Positions 1 through 6,163 of a DNA stretch of 7,650 nt are shown here, one piece after another. A model generated the notes under the pieces. That model made no database searches. It worked only from the letters and a program-made list of their open reading frames with translations, and was not told the DNA's origin. The position numbers and the translations under genes were made by a program. Origin of the DNA: Candidatus Sumerlaeota bacterium (GTDB lineage: Bacteria; Sumerlaeota; Sumerlaeia; JADFCT01); contig JAPLSP010000054.1 of assembly GCA_026398575.1 (NCBI GenBank), positions 1 to 7,650 of the forward strand, written 5' to 3'. Every line of letters begins with the position of its first letter. Positions within the stretch are counted from its first letter, which is position 1.

Positions 1-840
1 CGAGTTCCGGGAGACCAGTTCCGAGTTCCGAGTTCCGAGTTCCGAGTTCCGAGCCGCAGTCTCCTGTCTCCCCTCTCCCCTCTCCCCTCTCCCCTCTCCC
101 ATCCCCTGATCCCTCTGCCGGACGATCCGCATATAGTGCGGCGCGCAGGTGGCTTTGGTCTGAATCTTGCCTTCCTTTGATATTTCATAAAGCCAGTTCA
201 AGACCGACTCGTACCGTTCGGCGCTGAGCATCTGATCCTCGGCGATCTGGACTCCGCATCCGACCGGCACGAGCATGAACAGGTGCAGCGCGTCGGCGCC
301 TTCGCGAAGCGCCATCTGATAAAGCGCGCCCAGTTCCTCCACGTTATGCCGCGTGACCGTGGTATTGATCTGAGTCGGCACTCCGCGCGCCCGCAGACGC
401 CGCAACGCCGCCAACGCCGCCGCGAAGGAACCTTCCTGACGGCGGAAGGAATCGTGCGTGGACGCCAGTGCGCCATCAAAGCTGATCGCAACCCGCCGAA
501 TACCGCAGGCGCGAATCCGGTCCGCCGCCTCATCCGAGACCAGCGTGCCATTGGTAGCCAGCGCCACCGGCAACCCCGCGCGCGCCGCTTCGCCGGCCAG
601 ATCGAATATATCCGGCCGCATCAGCGGCTCTCCCCCGCTCAGCACCAACACCGGTTTGGCGAACTCAGCCAGCGCCTGAATCATCTGGCGCGCCTGTTCG
701 GTGGTCAGATCCTTCTGGGAAAGCTCACGGCGGACTTCCAAGCGGCGGCAATGCGCGCACTCGAGATTGCACGCCGCGGTCGTTTCCCAAAAGACCAGCC
801 GCAAGTTATGAATACCTTTCTTGTCCAACGAACCACTCAC
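1..840 (-). CDS. AhbD/NirJ-like radical SAM protein (heme biosynthesis type), 3' end outside window
   Basis: Radical SAM enzyme, most like the AhbD/NirJ group, which carries out side-chain decarboxylation or modification on siroheme-derived tetrapyrroles in the cytoplasm. From the GTG at 840, the [4Fe-4S]-SAM motif CNLECAHC is at residues 24-31, preceded by LRLVFWETTAA. GGEP lies at 69-72 and ATNG at 95-98. A KATCAPHY segment, typical of this group, has its Cys at 232. The C-terminal part, where a SPASM-type auxiliary cluster would be, is outside the window. The frame has no stop from 840 to 1, but from about residue 247 it runs through heptanucleotide arrays coding Gly/Arg/Glu- then Asn/Ser/Glu-rich sequence, not expected in this family. 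The start is unsure: GTG at 840 or an in-frame GTG at 855, both with poor ribosome binding sites and no in-frame ATG before the stop near 897. Family assignment is firm; the exact substrate is inferred. Confidence 0.8.
   Translation of the reverse strand, partial: MSGSLDKKGIHNLRLVFWETTAACNLECAHCRRLEVRRELSQKDLTTEQARQMIQALAEFAKPVLVLSGGEPLMRPDIFDLAGEAARAGLPVALATNGTLVSDEAADRIRACGIRRVAISFDGALASTHDSFRRQEGSFAAALAALRRLRARGVPTQINTTVTRHNVEELGALYQMALREGADALHLFMLVPVGCGVQIAEDQMLSAERYESVLNWLYEISKEGKIQTKATCAPHYMRIVRQRDQGMGEGRGERGEGRQETAARNSELGTRNSELVSRNS
3..51. repeat. Heptanucleotide tandem array, unit AGTTCCG
   Basis: Five uninterrupted copies of AGTTCCG occupy 17-51. A sixth copy lies at 3-9, separated by GGAGACC (10-16), itself a 7-base unit that keeps the period. 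The array continues towards the window edge, so its full length is unknown. It overlaps the open minus-strand frame of the radical SAM gene, where it reads as Asn-Ser-Glu-Leu-Gly-Thr-Arg type sequence. Confidence 0.9.
64..100. repeat. Heptanucleotide tandem array, unit CCCTCTC
   Basis: Four perfect copies of CCCTCTC occupy 71-98. A degenerate copy (CTGTCTC, 64-70) lies on the left, and decaying C/T-rich sequence continues to about 118. The unit is different from the AGTTCCG array 13 bases away but has the same 7-base period. One strand is almost pure purine and the other pure pyrimidine. In the minus-strand frame it codes Gly/Arg/Glu repeats. Confidence 0.9.
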
Positions 841-855
841 TCCATATTCAGCCAC

Positions 856-1167
856 GCATAAGGCGTCAGAAAATATTTCGGACGTGACAACTCGCGGCGA
901 TCATTTCCGAAGGATAAAGCACGCCCCCGCCGCCCGTCAAGGAGCCTATCGGAGAACAGGGCTCTTCACTAGCAGCTCTGCACAATTTTGAAGTGACGGT
1001 ATCTGGGCCATCCCGGAGGGATGATTGATAATAGCCCACCGTTGAAACGGTGGGCTATTATCATTTGTCCCTCCGGGACATCACCCGCTTTACGGATGGA
1101 CACGGGCCACTAAATTAAAATTGAATGACCACTAAACGCCAGGGCGTTCGATTGGTTCTAGCAATTC
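856..1167. other. Spacer between hisD and the radical SAM gene
   Basis: No gene is seen in this stretch. It holds the long nested palindrome at 1011-1078 and a small dyad at 1135-1148 (AACGCC, AG, GGCGTT) just past the hisD stop. A TTGACG hexamer on the minus strand lies upstream of the radical SAM start, but it has no good -10 partner. The hisD-proximal part (1115-1135) is AT-rich. No canonical intrinsic terminator with a T-run was found for hisD. Confidence 0.6.
1011..1078. repeat. Long nested palindrome, REP/MITE-like
   Basis: Inner arms of 18 bases (1026-1043 and 1046-1063) are perfect complements around a 2-base centre. In practice they would form a stem of about 15 pairs with a TTGAAA loop. 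Outer arms TCCCGGAGGGA (1011-1021) and TCCCTCCGGGA (1068-1078) are also perfect complements, separated from the inner stem by 4 bases on each side. No T-run follows either side, so a simple intrinsic terminator is unlikely. The bipartite design resembles repetitive extragenic palindromes mobilised in trans by REP-associated transposases; that link is inferred. Confidence 0.8.
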
Positions 1168-2475
1168 TTATTCCTGAATGCGCAGCCGCAAGGATTCGGC
1201 ATGAGCGGCCAAACCTTCGACGTCGGCCAGAAGCGCCGCCGTGGCGCCTAGTTTTTTCATCGCCGATTGCGAGGCTTCCAAAACATTGTTCGTTTTGACG
1301 AAATCATCCAGACTCAGCGGCGAGAAAAAGCGCGCCGTGCCGCCCGTCGGAAGCGTGTGGTTTGGACCTGCGATATAATCGCCGAACGCCTCGGGACACC
1401 AGGGGCCAAGGAAAATCGCGCCGGCATTCCGGACAAGCCCTGCGAGTTTTCGCGGTTCGCGAGTCATGATTTCCAGATGCTCCGGCGCCCGCAGATTGGC
1501 GATTTCCGCCGCCTGAGCCTCCTGCCGCGCAAAAATAACGGCGCCGTTGCGCTTGAGCGACGCCTGCGCGATGCGCTTACGCGGCGAACGTTCCGTCATC
1601 TCCGCAAGCCGCCTTTCGACGGCTTTGCCCAGCGCGCTGATTTTTTTTCCGGCGCCGATCAGCGCCAGAATGGCCGACGCCGCCTCGTCGTGTTCGGCCT
1701 GCGCCATCAGATCGGCGGCGATGAAATCCGGTCGCGCTGTCTCATCGGCCAGGATCATCACTTCGCTCGGGCCCGCAACCGAATCAATATCAATCTGCCC
1801 ATAGAGCAGTTTTTTTGCGGCTGCGACAAACCGGTTGCCGGGGCCGACGATCTTGTCCACGCGCGCGATTGTCTTCGTGCCGAACGCCAGCGCCGCCACC
1901 GCCTGCGCGCCCCCGATGCGATAAGCCTCGCGCACTCCGGCGCGCCACGCCGCCCCCCACGTCGCGCGCTGCGGCAGGCTGCCGTCGGCGCGGGGAGGCG
2001 TGACCATGGCCACGCGCCGGACCCCCGCCGCGAATGCCGGCACGGCGCACATCAGAACCGTCGAGGGATAGGCCGCCTTGCCGCCCGGGATATACAACCC
2101 GACGCTGTCGAGCGGCAGCACGCGCTGTTCGAGCGTCGCGCCGGCGGAGTCTTTGAGGACGAATCCTTTGCGCCGCTGCCGCAGATGAAAGCGCGCGATG
2201 CGACCGCGCGCCAGATCAATCGCGCCCTGCAAATCCGCAGGAAGCGAATCCCAGGCCTGCTTCAGTTGTTCCGGCGCGATACGGAATTCAGCGGGCCTTA
2301 GAACGACGCCGTCGAAGCGGCGCGCGCAATCGGCCACGGCGCGGTCGCCCCCCCGGCGCACCGCTTCGATGATGTCCCAGACAGCCCGATCCAGCGCCGG
2401 ATCCGCCGTCAGCGCCCGGCGCCACTTTGCAAGCAATCTCTTTGCATCCTTCGGGTATTCGTAGCGTGTCAGCAT
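1168..2475 (-). CDS. hisD: Histidinol dehydrogenase
   Basis: Catalyses the last two steps of histidine biosynthesis: the zinc-dependent, NAD-linked oxidation of L-histidinol through histidinal to histidine, in the cytoplasm. From the ATG at 2475 the protein is 435 residues, the usual family length. Zinc ligands and catalytic residues are visible: QAEHD with Gln259 and His262, the APEH pair Glu332-His333, Asp366 in GDYIAGPNH, and His425 in GLAAHAESLR. The glycine-rich IVGPGN and DSVAGPSE segments characteristic of HisD are present. The start is the ATG at 2473-2475 because GAGG (2482-2485) lies 6 bases upstream and because it puts Gln259/His262 at the positions known for the E. coli enzyme. 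An in-frame TTG at 2499 would overlap the pilT stop. The gene lies 20 bases after pilT on the same strand, so the two are probably co-transcribed. No other his genes are in view. Confidence 0.96.
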   Translation of the reverse strand: MLTRYEYPKDAKRLLAKWRRALTADPALDRAVWDIIEAVRRGGDRAVADCARRFDGVVLRPAEFRIAPEQLKQAWDSLPADLQGAIDLARGRIARFHLRQRRKGFVLKDSAGATLEQRVLPLDSVGLYIPGGKAAYPSTVLMCAVPAFAAGVRRVAMVTPPRADGSLPQRATWGAAWRAGVREAYRIGGAQAVAALAFGTKTIARVDKIVGPGNRFVAAAKKLLYGQIDIDSVAGPSEVMILADETARPDFIAADLMAQAEHDEAASAILALIGAGKKISALGKAVERRLAEMTERSPRKRIAQASLKRNGAVIFARQEAQAAEIANLRAPEHLEIMTREPRKLAGLVRNAGAIFLGPWCPEAFGDYIAGPNHTLPTGGTARFFSPLSLDDFVKTNNVLEASQSAMKKLGATAALLADVEGLAAHAESLRLRIQE

Positions 2476-2495
2476 ATTGAGCCTCGGCCATCCAT

Positions 2496-3641
2496 TCAAA
2501 TTCTCTTGGGATTGGGTTTATTGGCTTCCCCCAAAAACGCCAGGGCGCTTTCCGCGCCGGTCGTGATGCCCTCCATCATCAATCGCAGTTCATCGGAGGA
2601 CGTGGCATACGAGAGCGCCGCTTCGCGCGTGACTTCTCCCTTCCGGAATAATTGCAGCAACGCATGGTTGAAGGTCTGCATGCCATCATGTTCGCCGTCT
2701 GCGATCGCCTGGGGCAACTCCAGCGTTTTGCCTTCGAATAGAAGTTTGGCAACGGTCGGCGTCGCGACCATGACTTCCACGGCCGGAATGCGCCCTCTTC
2801 CCGAGGCGCGAGGCAGCAGGCGCTGGCTGATGACGCCTTTGAGCGTCAACGACAGTTCCATGCGTATCTGCTGGTGCAGATGTGTCGGAAAATAATTGAT
2901 GATGCGCTCGATCGTTTGCGCCGCGTCCATCGTGTGCAGCGTCGAAAGCACCAGATGCCCCGTCTCGGCCGCGGCGATGGCCGTTTCGATAGTCTCCACG
3001 TCGCGCATCTCGCCGATGAATATCACATCCGGGCTCTGCCGCAAAACCCGCCGCAGCGCCTCGCGGAAACTGACCGTATCGGACCCCACTTCGCGTTGGG
3101 ACACAATCGCCCGGTCGTCTTCGAACGTGAATTCAATCGGATCCTCGATGGTGACAATGTGGCATGGCCGGCGGCGGTTGATATAATTGACAATCGCCGC
3201 CAGCGTCGTGGATTTGCCGCTGCCCGTCGTGCCCGTCACGAGGACCAGGCCGCGCATCATCTCTGCCAACTTTGCAACAACGGGCGGCAGATTCAGCTCG
3301 CTGAAGGACTCTGGCGGACGCGTGATATAGCGGAAGCACAATCCCGGCTGTCCGCGCTGACGCGACAAATTGACGCGGAACCTCCCCAAACCCTCGAGAC
3401 TGAAAGACATGTCCACGTCCAGGGCGGTATCTTCCAGCGCAGAGGCCCTTCGCTCGCCCAGCAGTTGCTGCGCGATCGCCAGAAGCGTGTCGCTCGTCAT
3501 TTCCGGATAACGCATGGCCACAATCTCGCCGTCCACCCGCATAATGGGCGAATCCCCGGCTTTGAGAAATAGGTCCGAGGCGCGCTCTTCCACGATAGCC
3601 CTGAGATATTCCGTCAGCTCTGCCATAGGCATTTTCGCCAT
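2496..3641 (-). CDS. pilT: Type IV pilus retraction ATPase, PilT/PilU family
   Basis: Cytoplasmic hexameric ATPase that powers type IV pilus retraction (twitching, adhesion, DNA uptake). It is 381 residues from the ATG at 3641. The N-terminal PAS-like domain covers about residues 1-110 and the RecA-like ATPase the rest. Walker A GTTGSGKST is at 137-145, the Asp box IVTIEDPIEF at about 162-171, and Walker B DVIFIGEMRD at 205-214 with the catalytic Glu211. The His box runs from about His229 to His236. The length, the QREVGSDT segment and the GMQTFNHALLQLFRKGEVT C-terminal region are closer to PilU; GEMRD is PilT-like, so the subtype is left open. The start is chosen because AAGGAG (complement of 3651-3656) lies 9 bases upstream and a good promoter follows; a longer in-frame start near 3785 would run through that promoter and a hairpin. 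No other pilus genes are in the window. Confidence 0.93.
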   Translation of the reverse strand: MAKMPMAELTEYLRAIVEERASDLFLKAGDSPIMRVDGEIVAMRYPEMTSDTLLAIAQQLLGERRASALEDTALDVDMSFSLEGLGRFRVNLSRQRGQPGLCFRYITRPPESFSELNLPPVVAKLAEMMRGLVLVTGTTGSGKSTTLAAIVNYINRRRPCHIVTIEDPIEFTFEDDRAIVSQREVGSDTVSFREALRRVLRQSPDVIFIGEMRDVETIETAIAAAETGHLVLSTLHTMDAAQTIERIINYFPTHLHQQIRMELSLTLKGVISQRLLPRASGRGRIPAVEVMVATPTVAKLLFEGKTLELPQAIADGEHDGMQTFNHALLQLFRKGEVTREAALSYATSSDELRLMMEGITTGAESALAFLGEANKPNPKRI

Positions 3642-3674
3642 CGTCCAGTTCTCCTTCCATATTTCGCGGACGCG

Positions 3675-3703
3675 AATATAGCTGGAATGGCCGCCGGGGG
3701 CAA
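3675..3703 (-). promoter_or_regulatory. Sigma-70-type promoter for pilT-hisD
   Basis: On the minus strand, TTGCCC (complement of 3698-3703) and TATATT (complement of 3675-3680) are separated by exactly 17 bases. The -10 box matches consensus at 5 of 6 positions and the -35 box at 4 of 6. Transcription would start near 3668, leaving a leader of about 27 bases that contains the AAGGAG ribosome binding site of pilT. Not experimentally verified. Confidence 0.6.
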
Positions 3704-3711
3704 ACCTTATG

Positions 3712-3737
3712 TGGCGCAGGCAGGAATACCTGCGCCA
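3712..3737. repeat. Small hairpin upstream of the pilT promoter
   Basis: TGGCGCAGG (3712-3720) and CCTGCGCCA (3729-3737) are perfect complements around an 8-base centre, CAGGAATA. The hairpin lies just upstream of the pilT -35 box, outside the predicted transcript. It could be a second repeat family copy or an operator-like dyad; nothing in the window decides. Confidence 0.65.
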
Positions 3738-3828
3738 GTCGAGACGACGTGAGCGCCTCGCGGTGTAGTAGCGCTCCAAGCACAAAATCTTAATTGCCAG
3801 GCAATAAAAGACACAGACTATCCAGATT

Positions 3829-3918
3829 GGCGACGAATGGTAGGCCGTCCCGCTCCGTCGGGCGGCCTTGGCTCGCTGTGGCCTCCCGACGGAGCGGGAC
3901 GGCCTACCATTCGGCGCC
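3829..3918. repeat. Long perfect palindrome, REP/BIME-like
   Basis: Arms of 28 bases (3835-3862 and 3885-3912) are perfect complements. They extend outward by six more positions (3829-3834 and 3913-3918) with a single mismatch. The 22-base centre contains two GGCC tetramers that could extend the stem. The sequence differs from the 1011-1078 element but has the same style: a very stable GC-rich hairpin in a spacer, with no T-run. It is likely a dispersed chromosomal repeat, possibly also limiting read-through between the divergent genes. Confidence 0.85.
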
Positions 3919-4045
3919 AGCTATAGACACGCTAAGTATTTCATGAGACTTGGCGCCTAGCTATAGGTCGGAATGCGCACCGAGGCGGCCGGCGTCGCAT
4001 TTTGGGCTTGACGCCCGCCAGCGCTTCATCCATCCTTTTATCCGC

Positions 4046-4972
4046 ATGAACGAAATAATTGCCACAAACCCTATTGCCATCTTTCGCGCGCTGTCCGAGG
4101 AATTGCGCCTGCGCGTCCTGAATGTGCTCGAAGTGGCCGAATTTTCGGTGCAGGAACTGACCGAAGCGCTGGGCGTTCCGCAGTCCACGATCAGCCGCCA
4201 TCTGGCGCGCCTGCGCGAAGCGGACTTGGTTGCGGCGCGCCGGCAGGGAACGCTGGTTTTTTATTCGAAAGGCCCGGCGCAGGCGAACGGAATCAGCCGG
4301 ATGATCGCCGAATCGCTTCAAGCGCTGCCGCAGGCCGAAGGCGACCGCGCCGCCGCGCAGCGCATTCTCGACGCGCGCCGCCACGCGAGCCAATCCTACT
4401 TCGACGCAATGGCGCGGCGCTATTCCGAGATCGTCGAGCCGGGCGGCTCATGGCGCGCGCTGGCCGGAGCGCTGGCGCTGGGGTATGACGGCAAGGTAGT
4501 CGCGGACGTCGGCGCGGGCGAAGGCGAACTGACCGAGCGCCTGGCCGAAAGCGCCGCGCATGTTTACGCCGTGGATCAATCGCCGGAAATGATCAAAGCG
4601 CTCAAGGCGCGGCTCGGCAAGCGCCGGAACGTGACCATTCGCCGGGGAGACTTCGAGGCGCTCCCGCTCAAAGACGCCTCCTGCGACTGCGTCATCGCCA
4701 GCCAGACGCTGCATCACTGCTCGCGTCCGCGCCAGGCGTTGCAGGAAGCCTGGCGCATTCTGCGCGCCGGCGGGCGACTCATCATTCTGGACCTGGCTGC
4801 GCACGAACAGGAATGGACGCGGGAAAAATTGGCGGATTTGTGGCTGGGATTCGATGAGGCGGAGCTGACGGCATGGATGAAGAGCGCCGGATTTGAAAAC
4901 ATCAAAACACTCACCTCCCCCACTTCGCATGACGATTTAAAGGTGCTGACCGTGACAGGCATTAAGCCTTGA
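4046..4972 (+). CDS. ArsR-family regulator fused to a SAM-dependent methyltransferase
   Basis: Two-domain protein of 308 residues. Residues 1-80 form an ArsR-type winged helix, with the recognition helix around VPQSTISRHLARL (44-56) and a wing ending LVFYS. Residues 110-308 form a class I (UbiE/Methyltransf_11-like) methyltransferase: motif I ADVGAGEGE is at 153-161, the ribose-binding acidic residue Asp177 is in YAVDQS, and there is a TLHHC segment at 221-225. No metal-binding ELCVCDL-type ArsR motif is seen, so arsenic sensing is unlikely. Such fusions commonly sit beside methyl-cycle genes, and ahcY lies downstream here beyond an inserted island. SAM or SAH sensing is therefore plausible but inferred. 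The ATG at 4046 is chosen because the ArsR domain begins directly after it, although no clear ribosome binding site precedes it; an in-frame TTG at 3950 would add 32 unrelated residues. Confidence 0.9.
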   Translation: MNEIIATNPIAIFRALSEELRLRVLNVLEVAEFSVQELTEALGVPQSTISRHLARLREADLVAARRQGTLVFYSKGPAQANGISRMIAESLQALPQAEGDRAAAQRILDARRHASQSYFDAMARRYSEIVEPGGSWRALAGALALGYDGKVVADVGAGEGELTERLAESAAHVYAVDQSPEMIKALKARLGKRRNVTIRRGDFEALPLKDASCDCVIASQTLHHCSRPRQALQEAWRILRAGGRLIILDLAAHEQEWTREKLADLWLGFDEAELTAWMKSAGFENIKTLTSPTSHDDLKVLTVTGIKP

Positions 4973-5001
4973 AGCGCAAAGGGGCCAAGGGAAAAAACGC
5001 T

Positions 5002-5313
5002 ATGATTCATCCGAACACCATACGAGCTTATGCTCGGCGCGTAGCCAGGGAATTCAAGCCCCATAAAATAATCCTTTTCGGCTCCTACGCCTATGGAAAA
5101 CCGACAGAGGATTCCGATGTGGATTTGCTGGTGATCATGCCGCACAAAGGCCGCAGCGTGCAAAAAGCCATCGAAATCAATTTGCGGCTAAATGCGTCAT
5201 TCGCAATGGACTTGCTCGTTCGTTCGCCCAATTTTATCAGAGAAAAAGCAGCGCAAGGCGATTCTTTCATCCACGAAGTCATGGACAAGGGCAAGGTCTT
5301 ATATGAAGCCTGA
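5002..5313 (+). CDS. MNT-type nucleotidyltransferase domain protein (MntA-like antitoxin)
   Basis: Minimal nucleotidyltransferase of 103 residues. The signature GS-x10-DxD is exact: Gly27-Ser28, ten residues, then Asp39 and Asp41 in FGSYAYGKPTEDSDVDLLV. A third acidic residue is available at Asp70 (FAMDLLV). In MntA/HepT pairs this protein AMPylates and silences a HEPN RNase toxin encoded just downstream. Here only the first codons of such a toxin remain, so the protein may be an orphan antitoxin. The start is the ATG at 5002, preceded by AAGGG (4987-4991) at 10 bases; an in-frame TTG at 4969 would overlap the preceding stop. GC is lower than in the flanking chromosomal genes (27/60 at 5041-5100, 26/60 at 5161-5220) and similar to the restriction genes, suggesting joint foreign origin. 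Confidence 0.9.
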   Translation: MIHPNTIRAYARRVAREFKPHKIILFGSYAYGKPTEDSDVDLLVIMPHKGRSVQKAIEINLRLNASFAMDLLVRSPNFIREKAAQGDSFIHEVMDKGKVLYEA

Positions 5314-5338
5314 AACTCAGGAATGGATTGCGAAGTAG
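5303..5338 (+). pseudogene. Truncated start of a HEPN-domain toxin gene
   Basis: An ATG at 5303 overlaps the end of the nucleotidyltransferase gene, the usual coupling in MNT/HEPN pairs. It reads MKPETQEWIAK and then hits TAG at 5336-5338. An opening of the type MKPET-x-x-W-x-x-KAE is what HEPN partners of MNT antitoxins typically show, so this looks like the first 11 codons of that toxin. The RxxxxH RNase motif and the rest of the helical domain are absent. No further HEPN-like sequence appears before the endonuclease gene or after the methyltransferase gene. The match is short, so the call rests on both sequence and position. Confidence 0.6.
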
Positions 5339-5380
5339 AATTTCAAAGAGATGCACATCTAAAGCTTAGGAGATTTCATT

Positions 5381-6163
5381 ATGACTGGCACCGAGTTCCT
5401 GCGCCTTCTTCAGACTGAAGCTACGCGCTTCAACAATGCAATCGCCACAGATAAAGGCGATTGGATAATCAAGGGGTTTATTGATATTGCAGAAAATATT
5501 TATACAATATCAGTAGACACAAAAGTGATCTCTAAAATCCTCGAATTGCTGCTATTCCCTGAGTTGGTTCGTTTTGCCGAGAAGCATAATCTTAAGATTG
5601 TTCTTGCTGAGCATCAGAATCATTATCCCGATATTAGTTTCGTGGATCAAAAAGGCAACCGTTTTGCGCTTGATCTAAAAAGCACATATCGCACGGCGGC
5701 CAATGCGGTGAATGGCATGACATTAGGCGCATTTACTGGATATTTTCGAGAGCGCAAAAGCGATAAAAATATCTCATTCCCCTATTCATCATACGCTGGC
5801 CATTATGTGCTTGGGATCATTTATTCGCGTTGTGAAGAAGCAATTGATGAAAGAAAGAAGTATCGTCTGGAAGATATTCATAAGATCACTTCTGTAATAG
5901 GAGAATTCCAATTCTTTGTGCAAGAGAAGTATCGAATTGCAGTAGATCGCCCAGGCAGCGGAAATACAAAGAACATTGGCTCCGTCACCACCATATCAGA
6001 CCTGATTAATGGCACTGGCCCCTTCAGCTCATTGGGCATTGAAATTTTCGATGATTATTGGATGTATTATCTAACCAAAGACATGGCTCGAGCAGCGGAA
6101 ATGCCGAAACGGCCATACATGAACCTGAAAACATATTTTGAATACAAAGGGATAAAGCCATAG
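5381..6163 (+). CDS. Type II restriction endonuclease, EcoRV-like (predicted GATATC)
   Basis: PD-(D/E)xK endonuclease of 260 residues (EcoRV has about 245), collinear with EcoRV over most of its length as recalled. The catalytic set is present: Glu55 in ILELL, Asp84 in QNHYPD, then Asp98 and Lys100 in ALDLKSTY, corresponding to EcoRV Glu45, Asp74, Asp90 and Lys92. DNA-contact loops also match: Gln79-Asn80 before HYPD, and the recognition loop GSGNTKNIGS at 192-201. A GATATC specificity with blunt cutting is therefore predicted, and the enzyme looks intact. AGGAG (5368-5372) lies 8 bases before the ATG. No strong promoter is seen; TAGAAT at 5336-5341 is -10-like without a -35. The stop overlaps the methyltransferase start by one base. 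Sequence is AT-rich (17 G/C of 60 at 5461-5520), unlike the neighbouring chromosomal genes. Confidence 0.93.
   Translation: MTGTEFLRLLQTEATRFNNAIATDKGDWIIKGFIDIAENIYTISVDTKVISKILELLLFPELVRFAEKHNLKIVLAEHQNHYPDISFVDQKGNRFALDLKSTYRTAANAVNGMTLGAFTGYFRERKSDKNISFPYSSYAGHYVLGIIYSRCEEAIDERKKYRLEDIHKITSVIGEFQFFVQEKYRIAVDRPGSGNTKNIGSVTTISDLINGTGPFSSLGIEIFDDYWMYYLTKDMARAAEMPKRPYMNLKTYFEYKGIKP

Larger units (their letters stand above)
3642..4045. other. Divergent spacer between pilT and the ArsR-methyltransferase gene
   Basis: This 404-base stretch has no supported gene. From left to right it holds the pilT ribosome binding site and promoter (3651-3703) and a 9-bp hairpin (3712-3737). A 13-base dyad, ATTGCC-A-GGCAAT, lies at 3793-3805, followed by the long palindrome at 3829-3918. 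Two near-identical GGCGCC(T)AGCTATAG copies lie at 3913-3926 and 3952-3966. Near the right gene, TTGACG at 4008-4013 could be a -35 box, but no convincing -10 follows. A 6-bp stem (GGCGTC 3991-3996, GACGCC 4010-4015) may form in the leader. Confidence 0.6.

Noticed and set aside
1..118. CRISPR array
   Set aside because: The units are 7 bases in direct tandem, with no spacers and no 25-40 base repeats.
198..551. Open frame of 117 codons on the minus strand
   Set aside because: It is in a different frame from the radical SAM protein and has an Arg/Cys/Ser-rich composition typical of a shifted frame.
283..861. Open frame of 192 codons on the plus strand
   Set aside because: It is antisense to the radical SAM gene, whose minus-strand frame carries the cysteine motif and GGEP.
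1011..1078. Canonical intrinsic terminator of hisD
   Set aside because: The stem is far longer than usual, has nested arms, and no T-run follows on either strand, although it may still hinder read-through.
1267..2301. Open frame of 344 codons on the plus strand
   Set aside because: It lies wholly inside hisD on the opposite strand, is very Arg-rich, shows no family motif, and is a by-product of GC-rich codon use.
2874..3572. Open frame of 232 codons on the plus strand
   Set aside because: It is antisense to the Walker motifs of the pilus ATPase, with no recognisable domain.
3642..3785. A 48-residue N-terminal extension of the pilus ATPase
   Set aside because: It would run through the predicted promoter and a hairpin, has no family similarity, and the ATG at 3641 has a good AAGGAG.
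4448..4930. Open frame of 160 codons on the minus strand
   Set aside because: It is antisense to the methyltransferase domain and has no recognisable motif.
5339..5380. Continuation of the HEPN gene by frameshift into the endonuclease start
   Set aside because: The other frames after 5338 show no HEPN-like residues, and one merely runs into the endonuclease gene out of frame.
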